DNA of 64,000 nt from Rhabdophis nuchalis (lineage: Eukaryota; Chordata; Lepidosauria; Squamata; Natricidae), in contig CM077649.1 in the NCBI GenBank assembly GCA_039707465.1, positions 17,255,001-17,319,000 on the forward strand, read 5' to 3'. The notes below the pieces were generated by a model. That model did no database searches. It saw nothing but the letters and a program-made list of their open reading frames with translations, and had not been told where the DNA came from. The translations under genes and the position numbers were made by a program. Every line of letters begins with the position of its first letter. Position 1 is the stretch's first letter. Positions 24,059 through 35,367 of the stretch are shown here, piece after piece.

Positions 24059-24421
24059 CAGGGGTGGGTTTCTGCAGGTTCGCACCTACTCGCGAGAACC
24101 GGTTGGTGAAATTTAGAGAACCGGTGAGAGGGGGTTCCACCAGCGTACCTGGAAGTAAATCTGGCCCGCCGCTGCCAGTGACCCAACGGGAAGGAAAGGA
24201 AAGGAAGGAAAAAAGGAAGGAAGAAAGGAAAGAAAGAAAGAAAGAATTTATCATCACAATTGAGTCCAAAATTTTGGTTGCTAAGCAAGAGCGTTGTTAA
24301 ATGAGTTTCACCACATTTTAAAAGGTGACCACTCCTACCCTGTCACATGACTGCCACGCCACGCCCAAAAAATAGGCCACACCTACGGAGTAGGTTCTAA
24401 AAAATTTGAAACCCACCCCTG
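24059..24421. mobile_element. hAT-type element with short internal GAAA tract, 363 bp
   Basis: Termini CAGGGGTGGGTTTC and GAAACCCACCCCTG. An exact 8-bp duplication, tattaaac, lies at 24051-24058 and 24422-24429. It is the same family as 8045-8503, but the purine microsatellite is much shorter (about 24188-24246), which accounts for most of the length difference. Confidence 0.92.
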
Positions 24422-24429
24422 TATTAAAC

Positions 24430-25163
24430 AAATAAGTAATGATAATAGCAACTAATTCTAGGTACGGATAACAATAGGTTAAAAAACATGGAATAGAAGA
24501 ATAACTGAAGCAAAAATGATACACTACAAAGATAGTTAAGCAGGCATTAGTACCTTGGTTTTCTAGACTTTTAAATACATGCTTCATACAGCTTCAAGGA
24601 ACTTTCAGCTTCTTATTATCATATAGTATTCTTTATCAACTTTTTAACAAAATGCTTCAGTGCACTCATAAAGCAATTGCAGCTCTTAACTATTTTAAAT
24701 TCCAGAAGGCTTAGACAAAAATGACCTAACTGAGGAATAGATCCAGTTGTTATGGCAACTAAAATACTTATAGATGAAAAACAGAGTTGACATGCAAAAC
24801 TCTAGAAAAGCACTATGTGGGAATATTCGCAGTATGATACAGTCAGATGTTTTATCCCATTTTTTCTATTATTTTTTGTTTCTCATTGAGCAATTAAAAA
24901 GCATTAACTCATGCCAGCTCACATTATATCTATGAATGAACAATGGATGTGCTATTTTTAATAATTATGCATAAGGGCAAAAATAGGTTTGCTATAGAAT
25001 CCTATAGCTTCTCTGTCGTCCACCCCTACCCCACCCTCTTTAGGGATGAAACTAAATTGTTTCATCTCTGAATCGCCTTAGAGGATTTTGAGGTATTTAA
25101 TTAACCTTCTAGTGGTTAAAAATTGCTCAAAGTTGTCTGAATCACAAGATGGGCCACAGATAC
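24430..25163. other. Intronic unique sequence
   Basis: No feature recognised. Confidence 0.4.
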
Positions 25164-25198
<35 letters not shown>

Positions 25199-25256
25199 GG
25201 ATGGATGGATGGATGGATGGATGGATGGATGGATGGATGGATGGATGGATGGATGG
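25164..25256. repeat. GATA then GATG microsatellite
   Basis: A clean run of GATA units passes into a run of GATG units, about 93 bp in total. GATA arrays are common in snake genomes. Confidence 0.95.
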
Positions 25257-25981
25257 AACCTACTCAGCTTTTCTTTCAATCAGTCAATATGCATTGGATT
25301 CTATCACAAGATTGTGAGAAGTAGAAGAGAAAATTTTGTGAGTTCTAGTTCTACCTTAGATATGAAACTCATCTAGGTGACTTTAGGTCAATCATTGTCT
25401 CTTAGCCAAACAACCTTATAGGATTGTTGTAGGCAAAATAAAAGAAGGCAGGAGAATTATATTCATTTGCTGCCTTGAATTACTTAAAAATAAAGGAATT
25501 AAAAAAATATGTTGTGCCCTTTCTAGAACTGATTAAATATTGATAAAACAGACTCCAGCTACATATCAGCCTATCTTTCCAAGCAGGCAGAAAGCCTAAA
25601 TTAATTTTCATTTACAAAGTGCTTTTCTTCAGAAATATTTAGAGTTTATCTCCTGCAACCTTCCTATCCAAGTGTTCGTAGTTCTAAATATCTTCCATTT
25701 CCTTGGTGAGCAATCTTTTTCCCTCTCACACATACACTATACAATATATACTCAGAAGTATTATCTAAAGTGATATATTAATAAGAGCATTTCCCCCCTG
25801 GAAAGTTAGATCGAGTTCTATACATTAACAAAAGACAGGATTCTGGTTTTATTGTTTCTCCTGATAACAAAAATTAATAGATTGTAATCAAAACCCAGCC
25901 ATTGAAAAATAATAGGTAAGTATCTTAATGTAAAAAAATCCTGTCTTTGCAGTAGCAAAAACATTTTTGGTCCTGAAATGG
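25257..25981. other. Intronic unique sequence
   Basis: No feature recognised. Confidence 0.4.
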
Positions 25982-25989
25982 CCTGAAAG

Positions 25990-26347
25990 CAGAGATGAAA
26001 TGCTACTGGTTCAGACTGGTTCATCCAAATTGGTAGTAAAAAATACTACCAGTTCGCCAGAACCAGTAATAAAAAAATGCTACCAGTTTGGGCAAACTGG
26101 TATTTTCAACAATCAGCTGTGATGCATGATTTATATAGAATCATCGAATTTCCTGCTTTCTAGCTAATCTAAACCATGTGGCAAAGTAGTTTCCCCCACC
26201 CCTCGCTGTTCTACTTACCTTTGCAGAGTTGGAAGGTTTCGAAGTGTTCCTTTTTAAGTGCTATGCGGCCGTGCCTTAGGCGCACATGCACTCACTCGGT
26301 AGCAGACTTGCCGAACTGGTAGCAGACTTTGAAGGATTTCACCACTG
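25990..26347. mobile_element. hAT-type element, old, 358 bp
   Basis: Left end CAGAGATGAAATGCTACTGG and right end GGATTTCACCACTG are imperfect inverted termini. Flanks cctgaaag (25982-25989) and tctgatag (26348-26355) agree at 6 of 8. The interior repeats the words actggt and accagt (contactggtt-type motifs), like the element at 34813-34977. Non-coding. Confidence 0.7.
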
Positions 26348-26355
26348 TCTGATAG

Positions 26356-26786
26356 GGTCTGAAACCTCTTGCCAATTGGTAAGATAACTTGTGTTTCCTC
26401 ACAATGGTGGCAAGGCAATATGATGACACTAGAATTTTGGTGGTCTAGTATATTTAAGAGTGTTGATGGATGAATATTAGCCAATCCCTTTTAGAGGGTG
26501 TTTGTAGACTCTGGAATTACCCTGGAAGCAGGAAAGAGAGATGAGACTCTCCCTACTTTTTCAGAGAGTAAAAAGAAAGGAGGAGAGAAGACTGACTGCA
26601 AACCTGATTACAATATTGGTGTTAGCCCTTTAAAATAGTCCAGGCACATGGTCCAACAATTAATGCTGTCTTAATTTTAAAGTTACATTATCAGAATCGT
26701 ACAGACCAAGGCTGCTGTTGTTATTGTTATTATTAAATTTATTATAATATTCAATTATATTTTGAGGAACAATATCACAGGTATTT
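26356..26786. other. Intronic unique sequence
   Basis: No feature recognised. Confidence 0.4.
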
Positions 26787-27140
26787 TATTTTGAATTTAT
26801 TTTTATTTATTTTTCGAATTTATACCCCGCCCTTCTCCTTGTTAGGACTCAGGGCGGCGCACAGGCATTATTAAAAACCATAACAAAACAATATACAAAA
26901 TAATATATAAATACGCTATTTAAAAACATATTAAATTAAATTAAAAACCCATGCTAAAACCCTTTAAAACCCTAAAAAATTAAGATTTATAAATAGAGTC
27001 AGAAACGGGGCTACACTAGGCCGGCTTGTTGGAATAGGTACGTCTTAAGACATTGGTGGAAGAGGCGGAGGTCCGAGGTAGTGCGAAGGTCGGGGGGTAG
27101 GTCGTTCTAGAGGTATCCTTCCAGGTCGTTCCAGGTATCC
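26787..27140 (-). mobile_element. CR1-type LINE 3'-end fragment
   Basis: Matches the 3' end at 20472-21149 (gaatttataccccgcccttc and cttaagacattggtggaaga-type text), with a TTTAT-rich tail on the left. At its truncated 5' side the phrase aggtcgttc(c/t)aggtatcctt occurs twice, a small local duplication. Confidence 0.85.
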
Positions 27141-28396
27141 TTAAGCAATAAAAACCTACAACTATAAAATTTTCCAATAAGTTATTCCTTATCTTATTCT
27201 CACTTGCAAATATCATTTTATGTTCAGGCCTCTTTACACCATTAGCTGCTTTTTTAAAATTACCATAAAAATGTTGATAGCCCCCTGCGTGTACTTAATC
27301 CTTATTTGTCAGCGTTTGTTTTGATTTCAATTCTATCCGCTTCACTTTGAATCTTTGGTGGGTTGTGGACAATGGCAATGTAACAAAATTTGTTAACAAA
27401 AATAGCAATAACTGCAAAACTCTATCTCTAATTGGTTCTGACTCAGGAAGAGATTAAACCACAAAGCTCTGGTTCATTTTCTTTATCAGATCTCATGAAA
27501 ATATAGATCACAAATGTTATAAATAGTGAAATAAATGAAAATAACAGGAGAACATGCAAGTTATTTTTATGAATTGGTATTGGCGATAGTTCAAGTTTAT
27601 GGAGTGCCACCCCCCCAGTGTGGTTAGAAAGGGAAGGAGTGGAAGGCAGAATGATGCTTTTCTTTTTGGGGGGGTAATGCGGCTAGCCAAGTATTCTAGC
27701 TAGAAAGAAACCAGAAATGACTGCTTTTGCCCACCCAGAAAAAGACTTTCTTCTCTCTCCACAGCTGATAGATTGTAGAAAAAATGGATGCCCTTCTATG
27801 GGGTGTCTATAATAAAGGCGCATGCTTTGGTGTACAATGTAATTAAACACAAAAGCTTCCTTAGATAGTTAAAGGAATCTTTCAGTACCTGTCCTTGCAA
27901 TAGTTCCATGTACTATAAGCTCAACATTCTATTTACAGTTGCTGGAATATTTCTTAACCGCAGCCTGCAGGATTCCTTGTGGCCACCAGCTGCTTTCTGG
28001 GCAGTGACACTTGTCTTGTTGTTGGCTACTATAGCATTTCTCTGTCTACATGCAGAACAAATGCCAACTTCCAAGCAGCAGACTTATTTTTCTGTTTATT
28101 GTTAGAATAAACGATGTGGTAAGTCAATATTGAGTGTCACATGCTAAGCTACCAAAAATACTATTTCTAAACCATTAATTGGGTCTTAAAAACAATAAAG
28201 ATGATTATTTGTAGTTTCTAAATGTGTTTCTCCAAAAAAGGAACAAGACTTTTGGGGGGAATGCATACCCCTGCATACCTCTATTCTCAGTATTAATCCT
28301 GCCTTGAGAGGTGGTCGTTGTTAAGTTTTAGATCATGATGCCTCCTTTATCTTGTCTATCCAGAGGTCCTATAATCAGTGGCTAGGAAGGTAGAAG
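27141..28396. other. Intronic unique sequence
   Basis: No exon or repeat recognised. An open frame near 27908-28105 has no recognisable domain. Confidence 0.4.
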
Positions 28397-28480
28397 TTAA
28401 GATTAAGATTAAGAGTAAGATTTATTGCATTTATATACCGCCCTATCTCCCTTTCGGGACTTGCTCCCTTTCGGGAAGTT
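28397..28480 (-). mobile_element. Very short CR1-type LINE 3' end with AAGATT tail
   Basis: Only about 50 bp of LINE 3' end (ttatataccgccctatctcc) is present, attached to an (AGATTA)n-type tail on its left side. It is followed by a small duplication of gctccctttcggga. Confidence 0.7.
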
Positions 28481-28639
28481 GCTAGGAAAAAAGTATTGTT
28501 TTTCAAGAATTGAATCAAATTTTTAATATTTATCTCGGGTCTTTTTTAAAACACTCAAATTCTAATGGATTTGGGATAAAAACTTGAGTTTAGCAATAGC
28601 TGTTGCTTTCTTTACCATCTTCTTCAAAGTAGTTTAGAA

Positions 28640-28774
28640 CAGGGGTCTCCAACCTTTGCAACTTTAAGTCTGAAGGACTTCAACTGCCAGACTTCTCCAG
28701 CCAGCTTTGCTGGCTGGAGAATTCTGGGAGCTGAAGTCCTTCAGACTTAAAGTTGCAAAGGTTGGAGACCCCTG
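28640..28774. mobile_element. Palindromic hAT-type MITE, 135 bp
   Basis: Arms CAGGGGTCTCCAACCTTTGC with a GCCAGC-TTT-GCTGGC centre and only a few arm mismatches. An exact 8-bp duplication, gtttagaa, lies at 28632-28639 and 28775-28782. Confidence 0.95.
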
Positions 28775-28782
28775 GTTTAGAA

Positions 28783-30675
28783 TATTCAGGGGGTATAGCC
28801 TGTTGTATACTTACACGCCTTCTAAGGCAAAACACATTCCTTTCCAGGTGAAAACAAAGTTCTAAAAAGCAAACTTGAAGGTTTAGATCTTATTTATGCA
28901 CCTTGATATTCACTAAAAGCCTATGACAAGAAGCAAAAAAGACCCCACAATTGCATCAATTAATTAAATCTTTATTAGGCTTGATTTTCAGTTTGCTCTA
29001 CTAATATTCTTTCTTACTAAGATAGCTGTCATAAATTATTCTTTATACATACGAAGGACCATGGACTTAACTGTCTTTTCTAAATAGAATTGTATAATTT
29101 CTTTTGTGGGCTTTTTTTTGAATGTCTAAAAAAATGTTTGCATGAAGAATAATATTGACTGGATTTGTTTCACTGCCCCAAATATGGTTGCAAATGTCAT
29201 TGGTTGTGAATTTTGTGTGGAGATTTGATAGAGTGACATAATTATATTGATATAGCTCTCATTGAAACATGATTGGTTAGGTCTTCAGGGAAATGTGCAG
29301 TTATTGATTTATTGAAAAAGAAACTTTAAAGATGAGTCCTTATCGCTATCCTCATTATGCTTCTAAAGCATCAGACTTGAGACTTACTATTTAAATGCTT
29401 TCATCCTTGATCAAATGGAAGGAAAAGAGATTGTGATAAATTGTTTTAACTGAAGAGAAATAAAGATTCATTAAATCCCAAGCAGCCACATACAGTAAGA
29501 ATTTTGCAACCTATTTTCTCTTACAAGGGCTATAAATAAAGCAGACAATCTTTAAGATTAGCCAAATACCTCTGTAGTGATATAAGTGAGAGGCAGGAAT
29601 AATTCCCTCTATGCATGATTTTCAGGTTTTAAATCCTGTGCATGTTTAACCCTAGTAGTATTGTGCATAAGAAAAACAGAAAACCTCTGCTTGAGGAACC
29701 ATAAAGAACAAAAGAACACTAACTAGTTACAAAAACTAAGATCTTTCCCTCTCCAATAATAAAACAAAACCAGCCCACGATTGTGTAGCTATGCCCCAAG
29801 TGTCACAGAAAGAATGGGAGAAGTTGAAAAGAGAATGTCCATTTGAACTCCAAATATCACATACACCTTATTACCTAGAGCAGAAATCCCAATACAAGTT
29901 TACAAGCTATTTTCAAGAAAGTCTCTGTTGTCAAAGTCTGTCATCGTAGGTAATAACCTTTCTCGTGTATTAAAGATGTCGATATTTGCTGTTCAGTTTT
30001 GTGATTCATCTAGCATTTAAGCATGTTAAATGAATTCCTGCCATCAATATTCTATTTCCTGTACCAATTTTGTTTCGTTTTTAAATAGAAGATTCTCACC
30101 TGCTTCTTCTATTCTTAAATGATTTTGTTGGCTACAGTTTTAAGTCATGCTTATTCTGGCTTTCCTTTAAAAGCTTTACCTTTACAGAAGTGATATTGCC
30201 TCAGCAATTCTCAAATAGCAGTTTTGGTTATTTTTTTAAAAATGTTTATGAATTCAATTGATTAATATGGAAGATCCCACTCACAAAGTCACTTTGGGTA
30301 ATGGAAATAAACAGACATGAAAAGTAAAGTTCTATGACCTAATTTGTAATTCATTCTATCAATTGTAAATTGAAATTTAATTAATTCAAAGCAAGTAGGT
30401 GCATTTACATGTAATGTACAGCACAGGTTTTTTTGTGGAACTATGTTAAAATTAATCCTGACCGGCAAACTATGAGATTAGCTACATTAGAAAGGAAGAG
30501 GCTTTACAATATACAGACACAAACAGGATGCAATGATAAGTTGTCAGATCTGCACAAATATGAGTAGCAAATGTAGTTGAAAGAAATTTTTTAAAAGTTT
30601 ATCATGTTGGAAAACTCAGAAGTATGGCAAGTATCTTAGAAAGGAAACAAATTATAAATGAAGTTGTTGTTTCAG
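28783..30675. other. Intronic unique sequence before ADAMTS5 exon at 30676
   Basis: About 1.9 kb of AT-rich intron in which I recognise no repeat. It ends in the acceptor TTGTTTCAG. Confidence 0.4.
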
Positions 30676-30959
30676 GTAACTGTTTACTGGATCAACCACG
30701 AAAACATATCTTAGGTCCTGAGGAACTTCCAGGACAAACATATGATGCCATTCGCCAATGCAAGCTGGCATTTGGACCTGAATACACTGTGTGTCCTGGA
30801 ATGGATGTGTGTTCTCGTCTGTGGTGTGCAGTCGTTCGCCAAGGTCAAATGGTGTGCTTGACCAAGAAGCTTCCTGCTGTGGAGGGGACACCATGTGGAA
30901 AAGGAAGGATCTGTCTACAAGGGAAATGTGTTGATAAGACAAAGAAAAAATATTATTCG
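30676..30959 (+). CDS. ADAMTS5: ADAMTS5 coding exon: disintegrin-like domain
   Basis: A 284-bp exon, phase 1 to phase 0, with acceptor TTTCAG|GT and donor TCG|GTATGT. It starts NCLLDQPRKHILGPEELPGQ and runs through CKLAFGPEYTVCPGMDVC and RLWCAVVRQGQMVCLTKK to CGKGRICLQGKCVDKTKKKY. This is the cysteine-rich disintegrin-like domain of ADAMTS5, which lacks a real RGD integrin-binding loop and supports aggrecan recognition. The cysteine pattern is complete by eye. The few differences from the mammalian protein I recall (for example lysine and alanine near CKLAF) are conservative. Confidence 0.97.
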
Positions 30960-31386
30960 GTATGTTGCTGTTTTAGTTATTAAACTAGGTGAAGTTTTAA
31001 TCACATTAGGCACATTTAGTTTGATCACATTCATCATATTTAATTGATGTTTCAAATGGAATAATCCCTTGGAAGAGTGATCAAGGATTCCCCCATTCCT
31101 TTATTGGGGTGCAATTGACATGGGAGCTCTCTTTTGCTCATTTTATTGAGAATTGTATCTTATCAACCATACACGTCTTTTGATGCCATATGGTGTGTAC
31201 CATTCTAAATACCTAATTAGGGCTTCCATCTTTAGTGTAACAAATTTACTGAAAGGTTGAAGAATTTTCTTATAGGCTAACGTGATAATTTATTAAATGA
31301 CTGACTGAACATTGTTCATGCATTAATTTATTATAGTTTCTCCAAATTTCTGCACCTCTGGAGAGTATTATATAATGCAACCACCT

Positions 31387-31583
31387 CAGTGGGGGATTTC
31401 TGCAGGCTCGTACCTACTCGCGAGAGCCGGTTGGTGAAATTTAGAGAACCGGTGAGAGGGGGTTCCACTGGCGTACCTGGAAGTAAATCTGGCCCGCCGC
31501 TGCCAGTGACCCAACAGGAAGGAAAGGAAAGGAAAGGAAAGGAAAGAAGGAAGGAAGGAAGGAAGGAAGGAAGGAAGGAAGGA

Positions 31584-31667
<84 letters not shown>

Positions 31668-31844
31668 ATTTATCATCACAATTGAGTCCAAAATTTTGGT
31701 TACTAAGCAAGAGCCTTGTTAAATGAGTTTCACCACATTTTAAAAGGTGGCCACTGCCACCCTGTCACATGACTGCCAAGCCACGCCCACAAAATAGGCC
31801 ACACCTACAGAGTAGGTTCTAAAAAAATTTGAAACCCACCACTG
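31387..31844. mobile_element. hAT-type element with internal GGAA/GAAA microsatellite, 458 bp
   Basis: Termini CAGTGGGGGATTTC and GAAACCCACCACTG. An exact 8-bp duplication, aaccacct, lies at 31379-31386 and 31845-31852. The internal GGAA/GAAA tract runs at about 31517-31668. It is nearly the same as 8045-8503 outside the tract. It sits in the 1.4 kb intron between the disintegrin-like and TSP1 exons. Confidence 0.92.
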
Positions 31845-32017
31845 AACCACCTGGAACATTGTTAAGATCAGTGACTGACCAATATCATGTACCTTTATTT
31901 TAAAGGCTACGTTGTTTTTTTAAAATAAGAATATTGATTTTATTCAAGGAAAGTTAAAATAGCAAAATAATAATAAAACAGAATTGTAAAATAGGAACCT
32001 GAATATAGATGTAAATA

Positions 32018-32315
32018 AGGACATGGTGGATCAGTGGCTAAGATGCTGAGCTGGTCGATCAGTTTGAATCCCTAGCGCCGTGTAGCGGAGTGAGCTCCCG
32101 CTACTTCTCCCAGCTTCTAGCCAACCTAGCAATTCAAAAGCCTGTAAAAATGCAAAGAGAAAAATAGGAACCACCTTTGGTGGCAAGGTAACAATATAAC
32201 ATGCTGACATCACTACGGAGATGTCTTCGGACAGCGCTGGCTCCTTGGCTTAGAAATGGAGATGAGCACAGCCTCCTAGAGTCTAGCACATATTTGCGAG
32301 GGGAACCTTTACCTT
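32018..32315 (+). mobile_element. Sauria-type SINE (tRNA head, BovB-like tail)
   Basis: The head is ggtggatcagtggctaagat with a box B, GATCAGTTTGAATCCC. The tail includes gctggctccttggcttagaa, atggagatgagcac and ggggaacctttacctt. That tail is the BovB-LINE-like end used by Sauria SINEs. It ends 79 bp before the exon at 32394. Confidence 0.8.
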
Positions 32316-32393
32316 AAGTCTAGATGACTGATATTTGACTTTTTCCCAACTAACATCAATTGGCATTCTATAATATTGTGAAATTTGTTTTAG

Positions 32394-32577
32394 GCTTCAA
32401 ACCATGGCAACTGGGGATCTTGGGGACCATGGGGACATTGCTCTCGTTCATGTGGTGGAGGTGTCCAGTTCGCCTATCGGCACTGCAATAACCCAGCACC
32501 TAGAAACAACGGTCGATATTGTACAGGAAAACGGGCTGTCTATAGGTCCTGTAACATCATGCCCTGTCCTGCCAATG
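32394..32577 (+). CDS. ADAMTS5: ADAMTS5 coding exon: central thrombospondin type 1 repeat
   Basis: A 184-bp exon, phase 0 to phase 1, with acceptor TTTTAG|GC and donor AATG|GTAAGA. It begins [20 protein letters not shown] and continues [20 protein letters not shown] to [12 protein letters not shown]. This is the central TSP1 repeat, with the WxxWxxW tryptophans and the CSRSCGGG core. Such motifs are C-mannosylated and O-fucosylated in the family and bind sulfated glycans and aggrecan. Glycine-proline-tryptophan-glycine-histidine differs slightly from the mammalian sequence I recall, but the fold-defining residues are kept. Confidence 0.97.
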
Positions 32578-32634
32578 GTAAGATTTCTATAAACCAAAAA
32601 TAGCAACACAAGCAATACAAAGGGTAGGTTAGAC

Positions 32635-32731
32635 CAGGGGTCTGCAAAGTCGGCTCTTTTAAGACTGGTGGACTTCAACTCTGGGAATTAAAGTCCACCA
32701 GTCTTAAAAGAGCCGACTTTGCAGACCCCTG
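32635..32731. mobile_element. Perfect palindromic hAT-type MITE, 97 bp, in a short ADAMTS5 intron
   Basis: Two 41-bp arms starting CAGGGGTCTGCAAAGTCGGC are exact reverse complements around a 15-bp centre. An exact 8-bp duplication, ggttagac, lies at 32627-32634 and 32732-32739. It is a distinct subfamily from the 135-bp copies (gcaaagtcggctcttttaag in the arm). It lies 57 bp after the TSP1 exon donor. Confidence 0.95.
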
Positions 32732-33630
32732 GGTTAGACTATAGCCAAAAACTTGTGTAAAAGCAAGACCAGAATCTACTGGTCCATTTTTGCATAGCCA
32801 AATGTTTAACAATAGTAATAAAATTAATAGTTCCTCTTGTAATCTTACTCTGTGGCTAAAAAGAAAAAGAAATGAAATTAAGATGTCATATTGACTTTTT
32901 GAGGAGGAAGGGCTGTGAATTAAGTTCAGATGGGAATTTTGAGAAAATTCTGGGCTCAGATTTATGTAAATCTAAATTATTTGCAGCAAACTCCACTTGG
33001 TGAATATCCTGGGAAGAGACAAAGTTCCATTCCAGTTCTGTGTACGTAAATTCAGTCTCTCCAGATATCATATAGTATTGGTCAGGTTGTAGGAAGCATA
33101 GCTGTGCTAATCTCATCACAATTCCAAACCTGGCAGCTACAAGCTGAATAGGTGACTATCCTGCGCTGTCCTGTATCACCGTTATATTTTCTGTAGCCTG
33201 TGAAAGGAAGTTGAAATTAGTAGTAGAGGGGAAATAATTAGTCACAACAGCTTGGCCATCTGTATGGCCTGTATAGAAGGCCTCTGAAGTTGGTCTATTT
33301 TATTTGTTTGTTTATTGCATGTATATAGTTGCCCATCTTATGTCAAACTCAACATGTGGCTTACACGCTGCAGGTGGCTTGCATTACTACAGTGAATGGT
33401 ACACAAATCATCATAATAGGATCCTGTGGAACTTCATTAGTGATGGGCATGGTAGACAAATGTTTTTTGATTAAGTAAGAGTCTTTGGCTTTTAACTGCT
33501 TTGTCCTGAAATAGAACCTGGCTCTTACAGTGCTGAGGTGCTAGAAATAATACACCCCTGATGTTTACGTTAACTTTTGAGACACTATCCCCACACTTGG
33601 AATAATAATGAATGACTTGTTCTTCTTCAG

Positions 33631-33806
33631 CTAAAGCTTTCCGCCAAGAACAATGTGAAGCAAGAAATGGTTACCAATCAGATGCAAAAGGCGTCAAAAC
33701 CTTTGTAGAATGGGTCCCAAAATATGCAGGAGTGCTCCCAGGAGATGTGTGCAAGCTTACCTGCCGAGCTAAAGGAACTGGCTACTATGTAGTTTTCTCT
33801 CAAAAG
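33631..33806 (+). CDS. ADAMTS5: ADAMTS5 coding exon: cysteine-rich domain, first part
   Basis: A 176-bp exon, phase 1 to phase 0, with acceptor TTCTTCAG|CT and donor AAAAG|GTAAAA. It encodes AKAFRQEQCEARNGYQSDAK, then GVKTFVEWVPKYAGVLPGDV and CKLTCRAKGTGYYVVFSQK. This is the start of the ADAMTS cysteine-rich domain (CysA) after the TSP1 repeat, an exosite region for substrate binding. The words QCEARNGYQSDAKG and VEWVPKYAG are specific to the ADAMTS5/ADAMTS1 group and closest to ADAMTS5. Confidence 0.97.
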
Positions 33807-34134
33807 GTAAAAAAGCTACTCTACTTGCTTATCAAATATTTACATTTCTAAAGTTTTATGTATAGAATGTTCACTAGTAAAATCAGTGTAAGTATATGAT
33901 TGTTCTTTCAGAGCTCACCATGTAGTAGCCCTGACTGGCTTTTTTTAAACAGTTGGAGAAAGCTAGTCTAATATAAAATTGCATATTTTATTAATATATT
34001 ATTATTAGAGGTAAACTATTATTAGGTGTATTAACAATGTTCTATATTTATCCATAATGTTTATTTATTGTGTGTCTGTGTACAACTAAAAATAAAAAGG
34101 AATTTCAATTTAAACATAGTTATTTATCGAACAG

Positions 34135-34310
34135 GTGACTGATGGAACAGAATGTAGGCCATATAGCAATTCAGTATGTGTCCGTGGAAAATGTGTACGG
34201 ACTGGATGTGATGGCATTATTGGTTCAAAGCTCCAGTATGATAAGTGTGGCATTTGTGGTGGAGACAATTCCAGTTGCACAAAAATTATAGGGCACTTTA
34301 ATAAAAAGAG
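34135..34310 (+). CDS. ADAMTS5: ADAMTS5 coding exon: cysteine-rich domain, second part, start of spacer
   Basis: A 176-bp exon, phase 0 to phase 2, with acceptor ACAG|GT and donor AGAG|GTAAGT. It encodes [40 protein letters not shown] and [18 protein letters not shown]. The CGGDNSSC motif closes the cysteine-rich region and the spacer domain begins after it. The final codon is completed by the first base of the last exon across a 4.1 kb intron that carries a large antisense LINE. Confidence 0.97.
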
Positions 34311-34812
34311 GTAAGTAAGAAACAAACAATACAATAAGTCATTTTCACACAAATTTCCTATTGTCTTAGGAAATAGCATTTGTACAGAATTCAGGAAAAA
34401 ATTATTTTATATAACAAACATATGGTAAAAAAAATTGTATACTGTATTACAATGGTCCCATGCTTGGCTATCAAAGTTTTAAAAATATGTATTTAGGGTT
34501 TACTCAGATATGCAGTGGAACTCATCAGGAGACAGATCTGTTGCCTCCCTATTTACTTACTGAGAACTTAAGAATTTAATAAGATTCTAGCTCTATGAGG
34601 ACAAAGAACTATTCTGTAACATGTAAGTGGTCAACTAGGTAAACCGGAAAAGCTCACAACAGGAAGGGAGAGTTAAAACCCTTATCCATGTCGGCAGCTA
34701 CTATTTAATATATTCTGTCTCATTTGATAGACTGCATGGACTATGTTAATTAAGAAATACACTACTTTAAAAATCCAGAAGCATTCCATATTGAGTTTTA
34801 GTGAATTTGAGT

Positions 34813-34977
34813 CAGAGGTAGGTTGCTCCTGGTTTGGCCAAACTGGTATTGGCATTGTCGGGAGGCTCCGCCCATCCGCCTGGATGCTTCCGTGCATGCA
34901 CTGAAGCATCACGTGAAGGTGAGCGCACACGTGACTGTGCTCAAACTGGTAGTAAAAAAATTGGCAAGCCACCTCTG
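34813..34977. mobile_element. hAT-type non-autonomous element, 165 bp
   Basis: Inverted termini CAGAGGTAGGTTGC and GGCAAGCCACCTCTG. An exact 8-bp duplication, atttgagt, lies at 34805-34812 and 34978-34985. The interior is non-coding and shares the words aaactggt and ggtagtaaaaaa with the older element at 25990-26347. Confidence 0.92.
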
Positions 34978-35367
34978 ATTTGAGTGACAATTTTTATGCT
35001 AGGCATACTTTTATCAATTTTTTAAAATAAAAAGTATCCTTTTAAGACTTTGCAATACAGTCTTTTTTGAATTTATTATTCAGGCCAATTAATTTTGCTA
35101 TCTTTCTATTACATGTCACTCAGTCATCTATAAACCAAATTGAAAAACGGTGATCTCAGACCCCAAACGTGATGTTGTTCCATTTTGTATGTTTCTCCAA
35201 TGTGAACACCATCTGTTTATTTCTTCTTTCTGTTCTGTAGCCAATTACCAGTCCAAGGGATTTTTGCAGTTGTTTTTAAGTGGGGAGTTCTGTGAAGGGT
35301 TCTTTTTTTAAATCTAGGAATACTATACCTATTAAAGTAGCTTTTTGATAGTGAAAGCCATATTTAA

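Noticed and set aside
25164..25256. GATA/GATG array as a possible CRISPR-like or sex-chromosome satellite signal
   Set aside because: It is a short simple microsatellite with no spacers. A 93-bp array alone says nothing about sex linkage.
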